Made by a program: the position numbers and the translations under genes. 64,000 nucleotides of DNA from Streptomyces luomodiensis (GTDB taxonomy: Bacteria; Actinomycetota; Actinomycetes; Streptomycetales; Streptomycetaceae): positions 496,001 through 560,000 of the forward strand of contig NZ_CP117522.1 of assembly GCF_031679605.1 (NCBI RefSeq), in the 5' to 3' direction. The notes beneath the pieces were generated by a model that was not told where the DNA came from, did not search any database, and saw only the letters and a program-made list of their open reading frames with translations. Below, piece by piece: positions 8,482 to 16,699 of the stretch. Each line of letters starts with the position of its first letter. Within the stretch, counting starts at the first letter, position 1.

Positions 8482-8495
8482 AGGACAGATGTCCT
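8482..8495. promoter_or_regulatory. Inverted repeat AGGACA-GA-TGTCCT
   Basis: Perfect 6-bp arms with a 2-bp centre, lying between the two GntR-type sites upstream of gntR. Its sequence differs from them, so it may bind another protein or be incidental. Confidence 0.35.
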
Positions 8496-8521
8496 CACAA
8501 GGGAATCGACATACCCAACGG

Positions 8522-8534
8522 CCTGTTAAACAAT
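8522..8534. promoter_or_regulatory. Second, weaker GntR-type operator (CCTGTTAAACAAT)
   Basis: Matches the 8447 site at 10 of 13 positions (core TGTT-A-AACA). It lies 74 bp downstream of the first site, close to seven helical turns, and 115 bp from the gntR GTG, consistent with autoregulation. Confidence 0.45.
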
Positions 8535-8648
8535 CCAGACGTCCATTAGTGTGTCAGCCGGTTGACGAGACCGGACCGGGCAACTCAGCCTGACAGCGGA
8601 AGCGCGGGGCGGAGCACCGTCCTCACGACGACACAGGGACGATCACAG

Positions 8649-9338
8649 GTGGACGACAACGGCATCACGGGTGCGGCCAAGGGCTCCGCCACGCGCGCGG
8701 ACCAGGCGTACGACACCTTGCGTTCGCTCCTGCTCTCCGGCCACTTCCCGCCGAACACCCGGCTCACCGAGGCCGACCTGACCCAGCTGCTCAACGTCTC
8801 GCGCGGCACGATCCGTTCGGTCCTGGCCCGGCTGGTGCAGGAGGGCTACGTCACCAGCGAGGTCAACCGCGGGGTGCGGACACGGGCGTTCTCCGTCGAG
8901 GAGGCCGCCGACATCCTGGAGACACGGGAGGTCCTGGAGTCCGCCCTCGCGGGCAAGGCCGCCGAGCGGGCGACGGAGGAGGAGATGAACGGCCTGCGCG
9001 GCACGCTGGACGGTATGCGGCAGGCCCAGGACCGCGGCGACCAGGCGGCGTACTCGCGCGGCAACCGCGCCTTCCACCAGAGCATCAAGGAAGCCGCTCA
9101 TCAGGAGACACTGGCGCGGGCCCTGGACGCGCTGCTGTACCCGCTGGTGATGCGGCAGTACCGCAACCTCTCGGCGCACCATCCGCGCAAGGGGTCGCTC
9201 GAAGAGCACGAGGCCATCCTCGCCGCGATCGTCACCCGCAACCCGGAGGCGGCGAGCGCGGCGATGCGCCACCACGTCGCATCGGCCCGGCGGGCGCTGT
9301 TGCTGGAGTACGCGGGGCGGGACGCCGCCGCCACGTAG
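8649..9338 (+). CDS. GntR-family (FCD subfamily) regulator, 229 aa
   Basis: N-terminal winged helix (YDTLRSLLLSGHFPPNTRLT, then LTQLLNVSRGTIRSVLARL) and a C-terminal all-helical FCD ligand domain with the metal-site pattern RGNRAFH ... KEAAHQETLARAL ... EEHEAILAAI ... MRHHV. The GTG at 8649 gives a normal FCD length; an upstream TTG at 8562 in the same frame would add 29 residues of unconserved sequence. It is strikingly similar to the GntR at 13.0-13.7 kb: long shared stretches include EGYVTSEVNRGVRTR and FSVEEAADILE. FCD regulators usually sense organic acids. Two operator-like palindromes upstream suggest it represses itself and, through the matching site at 23.56 kb, the catabolic operon. 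Confidence 0.88.
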   Translation: MDDNGITGAAKGSATRADQAYDTLRSLLLSGHFPPNTRLTEADLTQLLNVSRGTIRSVLARLVQEGYVTSEVNRGVRTRAFSVEEAADILETREVLESALAGKAAERATEEEMNGLRGTLDGMRQAQDRGDQAAYSRGNRAFHQSIKEAAHQETLARALDALLYPLVMRQYRNLSAHHPRKGSLEEHEAILAAIVTRNPEAASAAMRHHVASARRALLLEYAGRDAAAT

Positions 9339-9349
9339 TCCCGGACGTG

Positions 9350-9384
9350 GTGGCCGCCGTCCGGCCGGCGGGCGGCGGCCACCT
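9350..9384. terminator. Bidirectional terminator hairpin
   Basis: GGTGGCCGCCG and CGGCGGCCACC form perfect 11-bp arms around a 13-base loop, in the 60-bp gap between the convergent gntR and ABC permease genes. Confidence 0.75.
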
Positions 9385-9398
9385 GCCGGGAGGCCGGC

Positions 9399-10265
9399 TC
9401 AGGCACCCTGGCTCCTCGGCCGCCGATCGCCCAGGCCCAGGCGCTTGAGGGCGTACGTGTCCAGGGCCGTCAGCACCCCGTTGAGGGCGAGTGTCATCGC
9501 CACCAGGACGATCAGGCCCGCGAACTCGGTGGGGGCGTCGAGATTGGTGGCCGCGGTGAACAGTTGGTGGCCGACCCCCTCGGTCGAGGCGATGAACTCC
9601 CCGCCGATGACCCCGAGGATGGCCAGCGGTCCGCCCGTCTTGAGGGCCGCGAAGAACGGTGCGGCCAGCGTGGGGATCGTCACGTAGCTGAGCACGTGGT
9701 GCCGGCGCCCGCCCATCACCTGGACGATCTCCACGAGTTCGCGTTCCCTCAGCCGCAGGCCCAGGTAGATGTTGTAGAAGACCACGAAGGCCACACCCAT
9801 CGCCGCGATCGTGATCTTCGACAAGGGACCGATGCCGAAGAACAGCAGGAAGAGCGGGGCGAGCGCGATCTTGGGGATGCCGTTCAGGGCCGCGATCAGC
9901 GGCTCGAACACCCGGCCCATGAGCGGGACCGAGCCGAGCACCAGGCCCATCACCGTGCCGATCGCCACGCCGATGCCGAACCCGGCCACCACCTCGAAAG
10001 TCGTCGTCTTGATGTCGGTCCACCCGGCCGACGAGCCGAGCAGCTTCCACAGGGCGTGTGACACATCGGTCGGCTTGCTGACGGCGTATTCGGGCAGGAC
10101 GGAACCGCTCATCACCTGCCAGAGGCCCAGGACGAGGGCGATCACCGCGATGCGCAGCACCACCACCAGGGCCGTGCTCCGCCACGCATCGCTTCCGACG
10201 CCTCTCTTCCTGGTCGCCACCTTGACCTCGGTCTTGCTCTCCACACTGCTGGTCGCAGTCACCAT
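9399..10265 (-). CDS. ABC transporter permease, TauC/SsuC type, 288 aa
   Basis: Inner-membrane channel subunit of a sulfonate/nitrate/taurine-type importer; relatives also import aromatic acids. About six membrane segments start near residue 30. The EAA loop that docks the ATPase is visible around GLRLRERELVEIVQVMGG. It lies 46 bp after the substrate-binding lipoprotein gene, while its ATPase partner is encoded 12 kb upstream at the head of the same-strand gene run. That split arrangement suggests one long transcript or a later rearrangement. Confidence 0.9.
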   Translation of the reverse strand: MVTATSSVESKTEVKVATRKRGVGSDAWRSTALVVVLRIAVIALVLGLWQVMSGSVLPEYAVSKPTDVSHALWKLLGSSAGWTDIKTTTFEVVAGFGIGVAIGTVMGLVLGSVPLMGRVFEPLIAALNGIPKIALAPLFLLFFGIGPLSKITIAAMGVAFVVFYNIYLGLRLRERELVEIVQVMGGRRHHVLSYVTIPTLAAPFFAALKTGGPLAILGVIGGEFIASTEGVGHQLFTAATNLDAPTEFAGLIVLVAMTLALNGVLTALDTYALKRLGLGDRRPRSQGA

Positions 10266-10311
10266 CGTCTGCTCCTTCCAGTCCTCATCGGGTGCGGCGG
10301 GCCCGGCCGTC

Positions 10312-11388
10312 TCACGGCAGGTAGGTATTGGTCCAGTCGTCAGAAGTGATCTTCGGGTCCTTGGCGAGGGTGTCCAGGCTGCGCACGAAGCCCAGGGTGG
10401 ACGTCCAGCCGGCGGCCGTCATCGAGACCTTCCTGGGCCACTCGACCTGCCGGAGGCTGCTCCGCAGCGCCTCGGCGGGCACGCCGGGCAGCGCCTTTTG
10501 GGCCACGCTCACCAGCGCCTTGTCCTTGCCGGCTTGCACATGTGTGCTCATGTAGTCCGTCGCCCGCTGGACGGCCGTGACGAACTTCGTCACGATCTCG
10601 GGGTGATCGGTGGCGTAGCTCTTCTCCGCCACCACGAACTGCCCGTAGCCGGCCTGTTCGGCGGACCACTCGGGCACCTTGTCCGGATCGGCGACCACGA
10701 CGCCGTCCCCGTCGCTCTGGACCTGTAGCGGAATGGGCTCGTTGGTGATGAACCAGTCGATCTGGCCGCTGTTCAGGGCGGCCTTGTCCGCCGCCGGACT
10801 CGGCAGCGTCGCCCACTTCACCTCGCCCGGGTCGACGCCGTGGGCCTTGAGGAAGATCCCCGCCTCGGCCTTGGTATTGGCGGAGCTGATGCCACCGGTC
10901 GAGTCCGCCAGCGCCTTGGCCACCTGGGCGGCGGGGGTCCTCGCGGTCAGCCCGTGCCGCTGGGCGAACTTCCTTCCGACGACGATGCCGAGCGGGTTGC
11001 CGCCGCCGTCGGCGGCCACCGCGATCTCCGGGATTCCCTTGGAGACAGCGGACAGGAACCCCGTCGGACTGTCGTGGAGGAACTGCACCGAATCCGCGTG
11101 CAGCGCCGCGGGCCCCGTCGAGGCGGTCAGCGTCACCAGCTTGACCTTCAGGCCCTGCGCGCGGAAGTAGCCGTTCGCCTCGGCCACCTGAAGCGGCATG
11201 TCGTAGATATTGCCCCCGGCCCCCACGGTGAGGCTGGTGAGTCCGTCCGAGGAGTCGCTGCCGCAGGCGGTGAGGAGCGCCGAACCGAACACCGCGGCCG
11301 AGGCCAGGGCGCACAGCCGCCGGCCCCTGCCGGGCCGTGGCCGGGCGCCCCTTCGGGCGGTACCGGCCGCCGGGTTGTCGTGTGTCAT
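10312..11388 (-). CDS. ABC substrate-binding lipoprotein, TauA/SsuA (NMT1) type, 358 aa
   Basis: Captures the substrate outside the membrane. A twin-arginine-like basic start (GRGRRLCALASAA) leads to a lipobox LLTAC with the lipidated Cys42, followed by the NMT1/SsuA fold (GAGGNIYDMPLQVAEANGYF, QFLHDSPTGFLSAV). Codon 1 is the ATG at 11388, with AGGAGACTGTTC upstream, and only 13 bp separate it from the carboxylesterase stop. The ligand is unknown; the surrounding enzymes suggest an aromatic or ring-cleavage-derived carboxylate. Confidence 0.9.
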   Translation of the reverse strand: MTHDNPAAGTARRGARPRPGRGRRLCALASAAVFGSALLTACGSDSSDGLTSLTVGAGGNIYDMPLQVAEANGYFRAQGLKVKLVTLTASTGPAALHADSVQFLHDSPTGFLSAVSKGIPEIAVAADGGGNPLGIVVGRKFAQRHGLTARTPAAQVAKALADSTGGISSANTKAEAGIFLKAHGVDPGEVKWATLPSPAADKAALNSGQIDWFITNEPIPLQVQSDGDGVVVADPDKVPEWSAEQAGYGQFVVAEKSYATDHPEIVTKFVTAVQRATDYMSTHVQAGKDKALVSVAQKALPGVPAEALRSSLRQVEWPRKVSMTAAGWTSTLGFVRSLDTLAKDPKITSDDWTNTYLP

Positions 11389-11401
11389 GAACAGTCTCCT
11401 G

Positions 11402-12997
11402 TCACCAGGCCCGCTGGGTACGGAAAAAGCGCTGCCAGAAGTCGAGTCGGGGCGGGTCCGCCAGCGGGATCGGCGCGAAGCCGCCCCCGACCTCCATGAC
11501 CGCGGGCGCCTCCGGTGTCCACGCCGGCCAGTGCGGCAGGCCAGGGCCGTTGGGGTCGCCGGTGGCCACGAAGTTGGCCCAGTAGCCGCTCATGGTCCGT
11601 GCGATGTCGCGGTCCTCGTCGGTCCACTCGGCACGGTCCGGGTGGAGGTTGCCGAACACGAAGTCGATCTCGGAGCCGTGCGCGGCGCGGCGGGTGCCCT
11701 GCCCCGTCGCCGGGGAGGCATGGGTCCAGAAGTACGTGTACACGGGCCGACTGGCGTGTGCGGCCCAGTCCTTCGCCCACAGCCAGGTGGAGATCCTGGC
11801 GTTGTCGCGCACCGCCTCGCAGTGGGCGCGCGCCGCCTCGTCGTCGGTGTCCGCCGGGTAGAGCCGCAGGAATTCCCCGGCCATCGCCCCGAACTTCCGA
11901 CGTGCCGCCGCGACGTAGTCCTCCCGGGTCACATGGACCGGAGGCGCGCCCGCCCGCCGGTCCTTGCGCCCCGCCGCCCGGTGGGCCGCGAAGGTGCTCT
12001 CCGGAACCGCCCCGCCCTCGTCGAGGTTGTTCCCGGCCAAGTACCAGACGTCGTTCTGCAGCCCCTTGCCGTACGTCTCCGCATAGCCGTGGGGGATCAC
12101 CCGGCCGTCGACGACCGGGCGGAACATCGGCGGTTTCGCCGAACTCCCCGTCTCGACGGCGGTGTCGACGGCCGAGACGTTGCCTTCGATCAGCTTCTGC
12201 CACGGCAGCGACCGCAGCCGCTGGAGGGTCCGCGCCCCGCGCTCCGCCGCGAACCGGGCGCCGGCGCTTTCGGCATCGGCCAGGGTCCGGTAGGACGTCG
12301 CCAGGTAGCGCAGTTCGGGGTCGCGGGAGTGGCGGGCGTGGCTCTGCGCGACCGCCCGCTGGAAGAGCCCCTTGGCCAGCGGTGACATGGCCAGGAAGTT
12401 CACCGATCCGGCGCCGGCCGACTGCCCGGCCACCGTGACCCGGTCCGGGTCGCCGCCGAAGTGGGCGATGTTGCGCCGGACCCATCGGAGCGCCGCGATC
12501 TGGTCGAGCAGTCCGTAGTTGCCGGAGACGTGGTGGCCGGATTCCTCGCTGAGCTCGGGGGTGGCCAGGAACCCGAAGGCGCCCAGGCGGTAGTTGAAGG
12601 TCACCACCACCACGCCCTGGCCGGCCAGGTGCTCGCCGTCGTAGCGGGGGTCGGCACCCGTGCCGATGCGGAAGCCGCCGCCGTAGATCCAGACGAGCAC
12701 CGGACGCGGCCGCTCATCCGCCGGGCCCGCCCCGGTCCAGACGTTGAGGTACAGGCAGTCCTCACTCATCGGCAGGTCGAGGCCGGCCAGCTCGGGGCCC
12801 GGCGCCTGCGGGCATATCGGGCCGAAGCCGTTGGCCTTGCGCACCCCGGTCCAGGGCACCGGGGGCTGGGGCGGTCTCCAGCGGAGATCCGCGACCGGCG
12901 GGGCGGCGTAGGGGATACCGCGGAAGACGGTGATCGACCGGTCCCGTCCCGGTATGCCCTCCACCAGGCCCGCTTCGGTCTTCGCTGGCTGGTGCAT
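11402..12997 (-). CDS. Type-B carboxylesterase, 531 aa
   Basis: Hydrolyses carboxylic esters. The family marks are complete: EDCLYLNVW near 80-87, the oxyanion segment IYGGGFR at 104-110, the nucleophile elbow GQSAGAGS (Ser193), the acid in GNNLDEGG, and the histidine in AAHGSEIDFVFGN. No signal peptide is seen, so it is cytoplasmic. Placed between importer genes and a GntR gene inside an aromatic-acid operon, it may free an acid from an ester, for example a phthalate- or hydroxycinnamate-type monoester; that substrate is inference. Confidence 0.9.
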   Translation of the reverse strand: MHQPAKTEAGLVEGIPGRDRSITVFRGIPYAAPPVADLRWRPPQPPVPWTGVRKANGFGPICPQAPGPELAGLDLPMSEDCLYLNVWTGAGPADERPRPVLVWIYGGGFRIGTGADPRYDGEHLAGQGVVVVTFNYRLGAFGFLATPELSEESGHHVSGNYGLLDQIAALRWVRRNIAHFGGDPDRVTVAGQSAGAGSVNFLAMSPLAKGLFQRAVAQSHARHSRDPELRYLATSYRTLADAESAGARFAAERGARTLQRLRSLPWQKLIEGNVSAVDTAVETGSSAKPPMFRPVVDGRVIPHGYAETYGKGLQNDVWYLAGNNLDEGGAVPESTFAAHRAAGRKDRRAGAPPVHVTREDYVAAARRKFGAMAGEFLRLYPADTDDEAARAHCEAVRDNARISTWLWAKDWAAHASRPVYTYFWTHASPATGQGTRRAAHGSEIDFVFGNLHPDRAEWTDEDRDIARTMSGYWANFVATGDPNGPGLPHWPAWTPEAPAVMEVGGGFAPIPLADPPRLDFWQRFFRTQRAW

Positions 12998-13028
12998 GGT
13001 TCTCTTTTCGGTCGGCGGCGGGCCTTCG

Positions 13029-13739
13029 TCACCGGGACGAGGCGTCGGCCGCGGAGGGGGCGCCCTCCCGTCGCGCCTGGAGGAGCAGTGCCTGCCGGGC
13101 GGCGGCGACGTGGTGGCGCATGGCGGCGATAGCCGCCTGGGGATTGCGGGTGACGATGGCCAGGAAGACGGCCTGGTGCTCCGCCAGCGATCCGGTGCGC
13201 GGATGCGGTGCGGAAAGGTCGCGGTACTGGCGCATCACCAGGGGGTACAGCAGGGTGTCGTACGCTCGGGCCAGGGTGTGCTGGTGGGCGGCCTCCTTCA
13301 CCTGCTGGTGGAAGCGCCGGTTGCCCCGGGAGTAGCCCGCCTCGTCCTCCCGGGACGCGCAGTCCTCCATCGTCTCCAGCGTGCCGCGCAGCGCTTGGAC
13401 GTCTTCGTCGGTGGCCCGCTCCGCGGCCTTGCCCGCCAGGGCGGATTCCAGTGTTTCGCGCGCCTCCAGGATGTCCGCGGCCTCCTCGACCGAGAAGCTC
13501 CGCGTGCGCACCCCGCGGTTGACCTCACTGGTGACGTAGCCCTCCTGGGTCAGCTGGACCAGGACCGCCCGCATGGTGCTGCGCGAGACGTCGAACATCC
13601 GGGTCAGGTCGGCCTCGGTGAGCCGGGTGCCCGGCTCGATGCTTCCCGACAGCAGCAGTGAGCGCAGCCCTTCGCATGTCTGGCTCTGCCGGGTCGGTGA
13701 GGGGCCCGCGTCCGCGTCGTCGAAGCCGTGGGAATCCAC
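13029..13739 (-). CDS. GntR-family (FCD) regulator, second copy, 236 aa
   Basis: Same architecture as the GntR at 8.6 kb: winged helix (LRSLLLSGSIEPGTRLTEAD, then FDVSRSTMRAVLVQL) and an FCD domain (GYSRGNRRFHQQVKEAAHQH, EHQAVFLAIVTRNPQ, MRHHVAAAR). The two proteins agree over most of their length and are clearly paralogues. The GTG at 13739 has AGGGTG upstream. It lies in line with the operon, 31 bp before the carboxylesterase start and 103 bp after the amidohydrolase stop, so it may also have its own promoter in that gap. Confidence 0.88.
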   Translation of the reverse strand: MDSHGFDDADAGPSPTRQSQTCEGLRSLLLSGSIEPGTRLTEADLTRMFDVSRSTMRAVLVQLTQEGYVTSEVNRGVRTRSFSVEEAADILEARETLESALAGKAAERATDEDVQALRGTLETMEDCASREDEAGYSRGNRRFHQQVKEAAHQHTLARAYDTLLYPLVMRQYRDLSAPHPRTGSLAEHQAVFLAIVTRNPQAAIAAMRHHVAAARQALLLQARREGAPSAADASSR

Positions 13740-13842
13740 TGTGATCACCCTGTAGGTCTGCTCGAAGAGGACAACTGTTCGGGGAAGTATCACCGACGCG
13801 CGGTCGGCCTCCGGCGAGCGCGGAACGGCCGCGGGCGGGCGG

Positions 13843-14703
13843 TCAGGCGCGGGCGCCGGCCAGTCCCGGGTACAGGCGCCGGGCCGTACCCGCGAAGATC
13901 TCCTGCCGGTCGTGCTCCGACAGCACCACCAGGACCGCCTGGGCGAGGGCGAGGAGTTCCGGCAGGGACTGCTCGGCCGCCGGGCAGTTCGAGCCCCAGG
14001 CGATCCGCTCGGCGCCGAACGCCTCGACGACCGGTCCGAGGAAGTCACCCGCCCGCTCGCCGGCATCGCGCAGCCGTTCCAGGTTGCGGTGGGTGAGCTT
14101 GAGGTGCAGGCCCGGATGCACGGCGAGCTCCGCGACCTCGGCTCCGGCGCGGGCGGGCGAGGCGGCGATGTCGGGGTAGCCGATGTGGTCGAGCAGCACC
14201 CGCACGCCGGGGAACCGCTCCAGGAGTTCCACCAGGTGCTTGGTGGCCGGCCCGAGGCGCATCTGGAGGCACACGGGTACGCCCAGGTCCCCGGCCCGCT
14301 CCCAGAACGCGTACGTCTCCGGTGCGGCGAACCACTCGCCCTGGGTGGGCACGGTGCTGCCGCTGGTGAACAGCCGCACCCCGGCCAGACCGCCCTCGCC
14401 GAACGCGGCCTCGAGCGAGTCGGCGGCGTCCGGGCGCAGCGGGTCGACGGTGCCGACGGCCACGAAGCGCCCCGGCCGGCGGCGGCTGCTGTCGAGGACG
14501 TACGCGTTGTCGTAGCCGTAGTGCGTGGTGGCCTGGACCAGGACGGCCTGGTCGATGCCCGTCGCGTCCATGCGGTCGACCATGCCCTCGGCGGTCACCG
14601 GCCGGGCGGCGGCCCATTCCGACTGCTTGCCGCCGATCGGCGCCTTGGGGTAACGGGTCAGGTCATCGGAGATGATGTGGCAGTGTGCGTCGACGACGTC
14701 CAC
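13843..14703 (-). CDS. Amidohydrolase-2 family protein, 2-pyrone-dicarboxylate lactonase-like, 286 aa
   Basis: TIM-barrel metal hydrolase. DAHCHII at residues 5-11 supplies the first histidines, with LLDHIGYPD near 168-176 and a closing WGSNCP near 240. Family members of this size include LigI-type 2-pyrone-4,6-dicarboxylate lactonases and related sugar-lactone or imide hydrolases. Assignment to the LigI reaction is suggested by the LigJ-type gene in the same operon, not proven. The GTG at 14703 has AGGGAG upstream. It lies 43 bp downstream of the decarboxylase-like gene. Confidence 0.75.
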   Translation of the reverse strand: MDVVDAHCHIISDDLTRYPKAPIGGKQSEWAAARPVTAEGMVDRMDATGIDQAVLVQATTHYGYDNAYVLDSSRRRPGRFVAVGTVDPLRPDAADSLEAAFGEGGLAGVRLFTSGSTVPTQGEWFAAPETYAFWERAGDLGVPVCLQMRLGPATKHLVELLERFPGVRVLLDHIGYPDIAASPARAGAEVAELAVHPGLHLKLTHRNLERLRDAGERAGDFLGPVVEAFGAERIAWGSNCPAAEQSLPELLALAQAVLVVLSEHDRQEIFAGTARRLYPGLAGARA

Positions 14704-14746
14704 GATGGGTGCTCCCTTGTGTTCGGTGTCTTCTGTACGAGCCGGC

Positions 14747-15730
14747 TCAGGCGTCCGGGTAGTCGCCCGCGGCGAACAGCGATCGCGGGTCGGCGGGGAA
14801 GTCCGCGTCGAGCAGACCCTGGTCCGTGGCGAACCGCACCATCGCGTGCAGGCTGGGCTCGTTGGCCGTGATGCCGTAGGGGACGGGGTCGCCGCCGATC
14901 TGCTTCCCCTGACGGGCCAGCCGGGGCACCGCCGACCACTCGGGCCGGGCGGCGAGGTGCCGGCGCTTGCTCTCCGCGAACGCCGCGTACAGCTTGCCCG
15001 GCAGACCGGGGTCGCGCTCGACGAGCTCGGAGCGCACCGAGATCAGCGAGTGCAGCGGGTAGACGCCGGTCCGCAGGTAGTGGTCCACGGCGAGCGTCCC
15101 GGCCTCGGGGAAGAGCGGGTACGGCCCGTCTTCGCCACCGGGCTCCGGTTCGGCCGCCGCCGTCCACCCGGCCCGGGGCGCGCCCGCCCGCCCGGTCCCG
15201 GCGTTGCCGGTCAGCGCGGCGTCGATCTCACCGTTGCGCAGCAGCTCGCCCAGCGAGCGGCCGTCGGTGACCCGTTCGACGTTGGGCGGGACCCGGCCCT
15301 CGATGTGGTCGTCGTCGTCGACCACCCAGGTGATCGTGTCAAGGTCCACGCCGTACTCGTCGCGCAGGACGCCCCGCACCCATACGCCCGTGCTCACCGA
15401 GTAGGCGCGTACGCCGATCCGGCGTCCCTCCAGGTCCCGCGGCACACGGATACCGGAGTGCGCGGCGCACTGCACGTCGCCGTGGTGGAAGCGCCGGTTG
15501 AGGAACACCGGGATCGCGGTCAGCGGTATCCCTTCCTGGCGTGCCATCAGATACGACACCGGCGCCAGTTCGCACACGTCGAACTCCAGGTCCCGGATCA
15601 TCCGCCGGTAGGCGCCGATGACCGGCGTGACCTCCACCGGCTCGACCAGGTAGCCGTCGATCCCGACGTCACCGTCCAGCAGCGGCCGCGCGTGCGGGTA
15701 ATCCCCGAAGACCACCGTGAGCTTGTCCAT
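14747..15730 (-). CDS. 4,5-dihydroxyphthalate decarboxylase-like protein (periplasmic-binding fold), 327 aa
   Basis: Resembles the Pht5 family: a substrate-binding-protein fold without a signal peptide, used as a cytoplasmic decarboxylase. Characteristic segments are DVCELAPVSYLMARQ near 71-85, DLEGRRIGVRAYSVSTGVW near 120-138, and YPLHSLISVRSELVERDPGL in the C-terminal half. The length matches the ~330-aa family. It follows a shorter paralogue by 50 bp and a third, deleted copy lies at 17.9 kb. The likely reaction is loss of CO2 from a hydroxylated aromatic dicarboxylate. An ABC-binding-protein role is less likely because no export signal is present. Confidence 0.75.
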   Translation of the reverse strand: MDKLTVVFGDYPHARPLLDGDVGIDGYLVEPVEVTPVIGAYRRMIRDLEFDVCELAPVSYLMARQEGIPLTAIPVFLNRRFHHGDVQCAAHSGIRVPRDLEGRRIGVRAYSVSTGVWVRGVLRDEYGVDLDTITWVVDDDDHIEGRVPPNVERVTDGRSLGELLRNGEIDAALTGNAGTGRAGAPRAGWTAAAEPEPGGEDGPYPLFPEAGTLAVDHYLRTGVYPLHSLISVRSELVERDPGLPGKLYAAFAESKRRHLAARPEWSAVPRLARQGKQIGGDPVPYGITANEPSLHAMVRFATDQGLLDADFPADPRSLFAAGDYPDA

Positions 15731-15780
15731 ACCCTGTTTTCCTTCTTTCCGTAGGTGATCCGGCCGCCCCCGCCGCGGCC

Positions 15781-16659
15781 TCAGCCGCCGAGCCGGGACG
15801 GCGGTACGCCGAGTGCCGCGCAGGTCCGCTCGACGAGTTCGTCGTAGTCCACCGCCCGCGGGATCACGCCCTGCTCCAGCGCGTAGGCGGCGGCCTTGGT
15901 GAACGCGCCGCGCAGGGCGCCGAAGCCCACGGGGTGCAGGGGCACCGGCCCCGGCTCGGCCGTGGCGGTGAGCACCGACCGCATCGCGTCGTAGGCGGCG
16001 AGGATGGCGGCGGAGTGCTCCGCGGCGGCTTTCCCGGAGACCCCGACCACATGGTTGACCGGGATGAACCCCTGGTCCCTCGACCACTGTTCGGCGATCC
16101 GGTGGGCGTCTGCGATGGCGGTGCGGATGCGGTCGTCGGAGGGCAGTCCATTGCCCATGATCCCGAAGTCGAGCCGGCCTTCCAGGAAGTCCGCCTGGAG
16201 CTTGGCCCCCTCCGGGGCCCGCTGCACCCAGGACGGGTCGTCGGCACCGTCGACGTGGCTGCCCTCGTACGTCGTCCAGTCCACCGTGCGCAGGTCGACG
16301 CCGTAGCTCTCGGTGAGGAAGCCGCGCATCCACACGCCGGTGGTCTGGCTCCAGGAGCGGACTCCGACGCTGTGCCCTGCCACATCGGCGACCGACAGTC
16401 TGCCGAGGGTCACCAGGGTCTGGTGCTGGTGGCGTCCGAGGGTGGTGACCGGCAGCAGCAGTACCGGCTTGCCGTGGGCGACGGCCTGGAGAACGGTCAC
16501 GATCGCCACTTCGCACAGGTCCGCGTCCGACTCGTTCACGAAACCGCGGGAGGCCTTGTGCACCGGGCTGATGTCGAGCCGTTCGGGCTCCGTGCCCGCC
16601 TCGCGGACCGCCGACACCGCGGCGGCCGCGAGATCGTCACGGCCGAGCACCAACTTCAT
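15781..16659 (-). CDS. Second dihydroxyphthalate-decarboxylase-like / NMT1-fold protein, 292 aa
   Basis: Paralogue of the downstream protein with the same landmarks: DADLCEVAIVTVLQAVAHG, SVGVRSWSQTTGVWMRGFL, and a late GFIPVNHVVGVSGK. It is about 35 residues shorter and less like typical Pht5, so it may be a partner subunit or act on a different acid. No signal peptide. GGAGAGAGAG precedes the ATG at 16659. The C-terminal segment FTKAAAYALEQGVIPRAVDY also reappears, altered, in the remnant at 17949-18176. Confidence 0.65.
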   Translation of the reverse strand: MKLVLGRDDLAAAAVSAVREAGTEPERLDISPVHKASRGFVNESDADLCEVAIVTVLQAVAHGKPVLLLPVTTLGRHQHQTLVTLGRLSVADVAGHSVGVRSWSQTTGVWMRGFLTESYGVDLRTVDWTTYEGSHVDGADDPSWVQRAPEGAKLQADFLEGRLDFGIMGNGLPSDDRIRTAIADAHRIAEQWSRDQGFIPVNHVVGVSGKAAAEHSAAILAAYDAMRSVLTATAEPGPVPLHPVGFGALRGAFTKAAAYALEQGVIPRAVDYDELVERTCAALGVPPSRLGG

Positions 16660-16699
16660 GTTTCTCTCTCTCCTTTTGTCCAGCGGACGGCGGGGCGTC

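Noticed and set aside
8186..8498. Two overlapping minus-strand frames of 73 and 86 codons before gntR
   Set aside because: No ribosome sites, no recognised motifs, and they cross the hairpin and operator region.
14747..16659. ABC substrate-binding proteins as the role of the two NMT1-fold genes
   Set aside because: Neither has a signal peptide or lipobox, a true lipoprotein binding subunit exists at 10.3-11.4 kb, and motifs fit the Pht5 decarboxylase branch better.
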